From Mageeibacillus sp. UBA3708 (GTDB lineage Bacteria > Bacillota > Clostridia > Saccharofermentanales > Saccharofermentanaceae), in assembly GCA_002371375.1 (NCBI GenBank), contig DFIB01000235.1:1-6115 (forward strand): a stretch of 6,115 bases of DNA, read 5' to 3'. Numbering within the stretch: position 1 is the stretch's first letter; every line of letters starts with the position of its first letter. Under the pieces are notes generated by a model. It did no database searches. It saw only the letters and a list, made by a program, of their open reading frames with translations, and was not told where the DNA came from. The position numbers were made by a program, and so were the translations under genes. This document shows, piece by piece, positions 4,890 to 6,115 of this stretch.

Positions 4890-6115
4890 ATGCAGTCGCG
4901 TACACATACATGTGGAGAATTGAGAATAGGAGATGCCGGCAAGCAGGTGAAGCTGTCGGGATGGCTTGAGAATTTCCGTGAGGTCGGATCGGAACTCGGA
5001 TTTGTAGTTATCCGTGATTTCTACGGTACAACCCAGATCGTTGTTGAGACAGCCGAGATGATGAAGACTTTCAAGGCGATCACAAAGGAATCCACGATCT
5101 CCGTTGAGGGCACGGTAAGAGAGAGAAGTGCCAAGAACGATAAGCAGGCAACCGGTGATATCGAAGTCGTTCCGGAGAAGGTTACGGTGCTCGGGAGATG
5201 CCGTTACAACGAGCTCCCTTTCGAAATTAACCGTAGCCGTGAGGCAGACGAGACGGCAAGACTCAAATACAGATATCTCGATATCCGCAATCCCGAGGTC
5301 AAGAAGAACCTCATCCTGAGGAGCAACGTTATCGCAGCTCTCCGTGCTTCAATGATCGAGCACAACTTCATGGAGATCACGACACCAATACTTACGGTCT
5401 CTTCTCCTGAAGGAGCAAGGGACTATCTTGTACCGGCTCGAAAGCATCCCGGCAAGTTCTACGCACTTCCGCAGGCTCCTCAGCAATTCAAGCAGCTCCT
5501 GATGGTATCCGGCATCGACAGATATTTCCAGATCGCTCCCTGCTTCAGGGACGAGGATGCAAGAGGCGACAGGTGCCCGGGTGAGTTCTACCAGCTCGAC
5601 ATGGAGATGGCATTTGCAAGCCAGGAGGATGTCTTCGAGATCATAGAAGATGTCCTGCCTCCCGTATTTGCCAAGTATGGTAAATACAACAGGGCGTCAG
5701 GATCGCCTTTTGTACGCATTCCTTATCTGGAGGCCATGGAGAAGTACGGCACTGATAAGCCCGATCTGCGTATCGACCTTACGGTTACAGATGCAACTGA
5801 TCTTCTCAGGACTGAGGAGTTCGCACCTTTTGCACAGGGCGAGATCAAGGCAGTGGTGATCTCTGATTTCCACGAGAGCCGTAAGTTCATCGACAAGACA
5901 CTTGCTGATTGTGAGATACAGTCAGGCAGCAAGGGTTACTGGTTCAGAGTTGACGAGAACGGAGAGATCGCAGGCGGTATCTCCAAGTTTGTAGCACCCA
6001 GGAAGGATGAGGTAATATCCGCGCTCGGCCTTAAGCCTGATACACTCGTTGTGCTGTCAGCAGGCACAAAGGGTCAGGCACAGAAGATGGCCGGCGTCAT
6101 GGTCAAGACATTCGG
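4890..6115 (+). CDS. aspS: Aspartate--tRNA ligase, C-terminal part beyond the window
   Basis: The reading frame is open from ATG 4890 to the window end, giving 408 residues of an expected 590 or so. The N-terminal OB-fold anticodon-binding domain is at about 7-105. The class II catalytic domain follows, with SPEGARDYLVPAR (172-184), QAPQQFKQLLMVSG (from 195) for aspartate and tRNA recognition, and motif 2 FRDEDARGDRCPGEFYQLD (219-237). The segment from about 275 on, including YGTDKPDLR and SGSKGYWFRVDENGEI, matches the GAD-type insertion of bacterial AspRS. Motif 3 is not reached. GGAGG at 4877-4881, 8 bases before ATG, sets the start. It lies 20 bases after hisS with no terminator or promoter between, so both are read from the hisS promoter. 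The PGEFYQLD form, instead of the more familiar PEFTQID, marks a variant subgroup that I believe is found in Clostridia. Confidence 0.95.
   Translation, partial: MQSRTHTCGELRIGDAGKQVKLSGWLENFREVGSELGFVVIRDFYGTTQIVVETAEMMKTFKAITKESTISVEGTVRERSAKNDKQATGDIEVVPEKVTVLGRCRYNELPFEINRSREADETARLKYRYLDIRNPEVKKNLILRSNVIAALRASMIEHNFMEITTPILTVSSPEGARDYLVPARKHPGKFYALPQAPQQFKQLLMVSGIDRYFQIAPCFRDEDARGDRCPGEFYQLDMEMAFASQEDVFEIIEDVLPPVFAKYGKYNRASGSPFVRIPYLEAMEKYGTDKPDLRIDLTVTDATDLLRTEEFAPFAQGEIKAVVISDFHESRKFIDKTLADCEIQSGSKGYWFRVDENGEIAGGISKFVAPRKDEVISALGLKPDTLVVLSAGTKGQAQKMAGVMVKTF

Noticed and set aside
3523..4911. A 462-codon open frame on the minus strand covering hisS
   Set aside because: The opposite strand encodes an unmistakable HisRS. 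The antisense product shows no domain and its frame mirrors hisS codon usage.

Overview
The window looks like chromosomal DNA from a Gram-positive Clostridia-type member of the Bacillota. The reasons are strong GGAGG ribosome binding sites, the hisS-aspS pair, a secreted protein made of choline/cell-wall-binding repeats, a double zinc-ribbon membrane protein of a type I associate with this group, and a moderately high GC content. No tRNA, rRNA, CRISPR array, transposase or phage gene is visible.

Layout: (i) Positions 1-2069, plus strand: the last 19 codons of an rsmE-type 16S rRNA methyltransferase gene, a HAD phosphatase/phosphomutase gene starting at the rsmE stop, and a gene for a zinc-ribbon protein with two membrane segments that overlaps the HAD gene by 4 bases. 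This is a tightly packed operon read out of the left edge. (ii) Positions 2070-2444, 375 bases between convergent 3' ends: a hairpin that may terminate the first operon, then a GC-rich, highly foldable block (about 2141-2350) best explained as a structured noncoding RNA on the minus strand, then a trio of 10-13 base repeats whose arms are mutually complementary. (iii) Positions 2445-3461, minus strand: a 338-residue exported protein consisting only of about 14 cell-wall-binding repeats arranged in a 60-residue super-repeat. (iv) Positions 3462-3612: a compact divergent promoter region with two back-to-back promoters and a tandem 14-base palindromic repeat. (v) Positions 3613-6115, plus strand: hisS and the first two thirds of aspS, 20 bases apart.

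The protein genes are mostly housekeeping (rRNA methylation, two aminoacyl-tRNA synthetases). The parts worth a second look are the intergenic RNA-like block at 2141-2440, where three G-U/A-C comparisons favour the minus strand and one favours plus, and the tandem palindromes that sit on the -35 element of the cell-wall-binding gene. I propose, without proof, that the RNA block belongs to a known or new class of large structured bacterial RNA.
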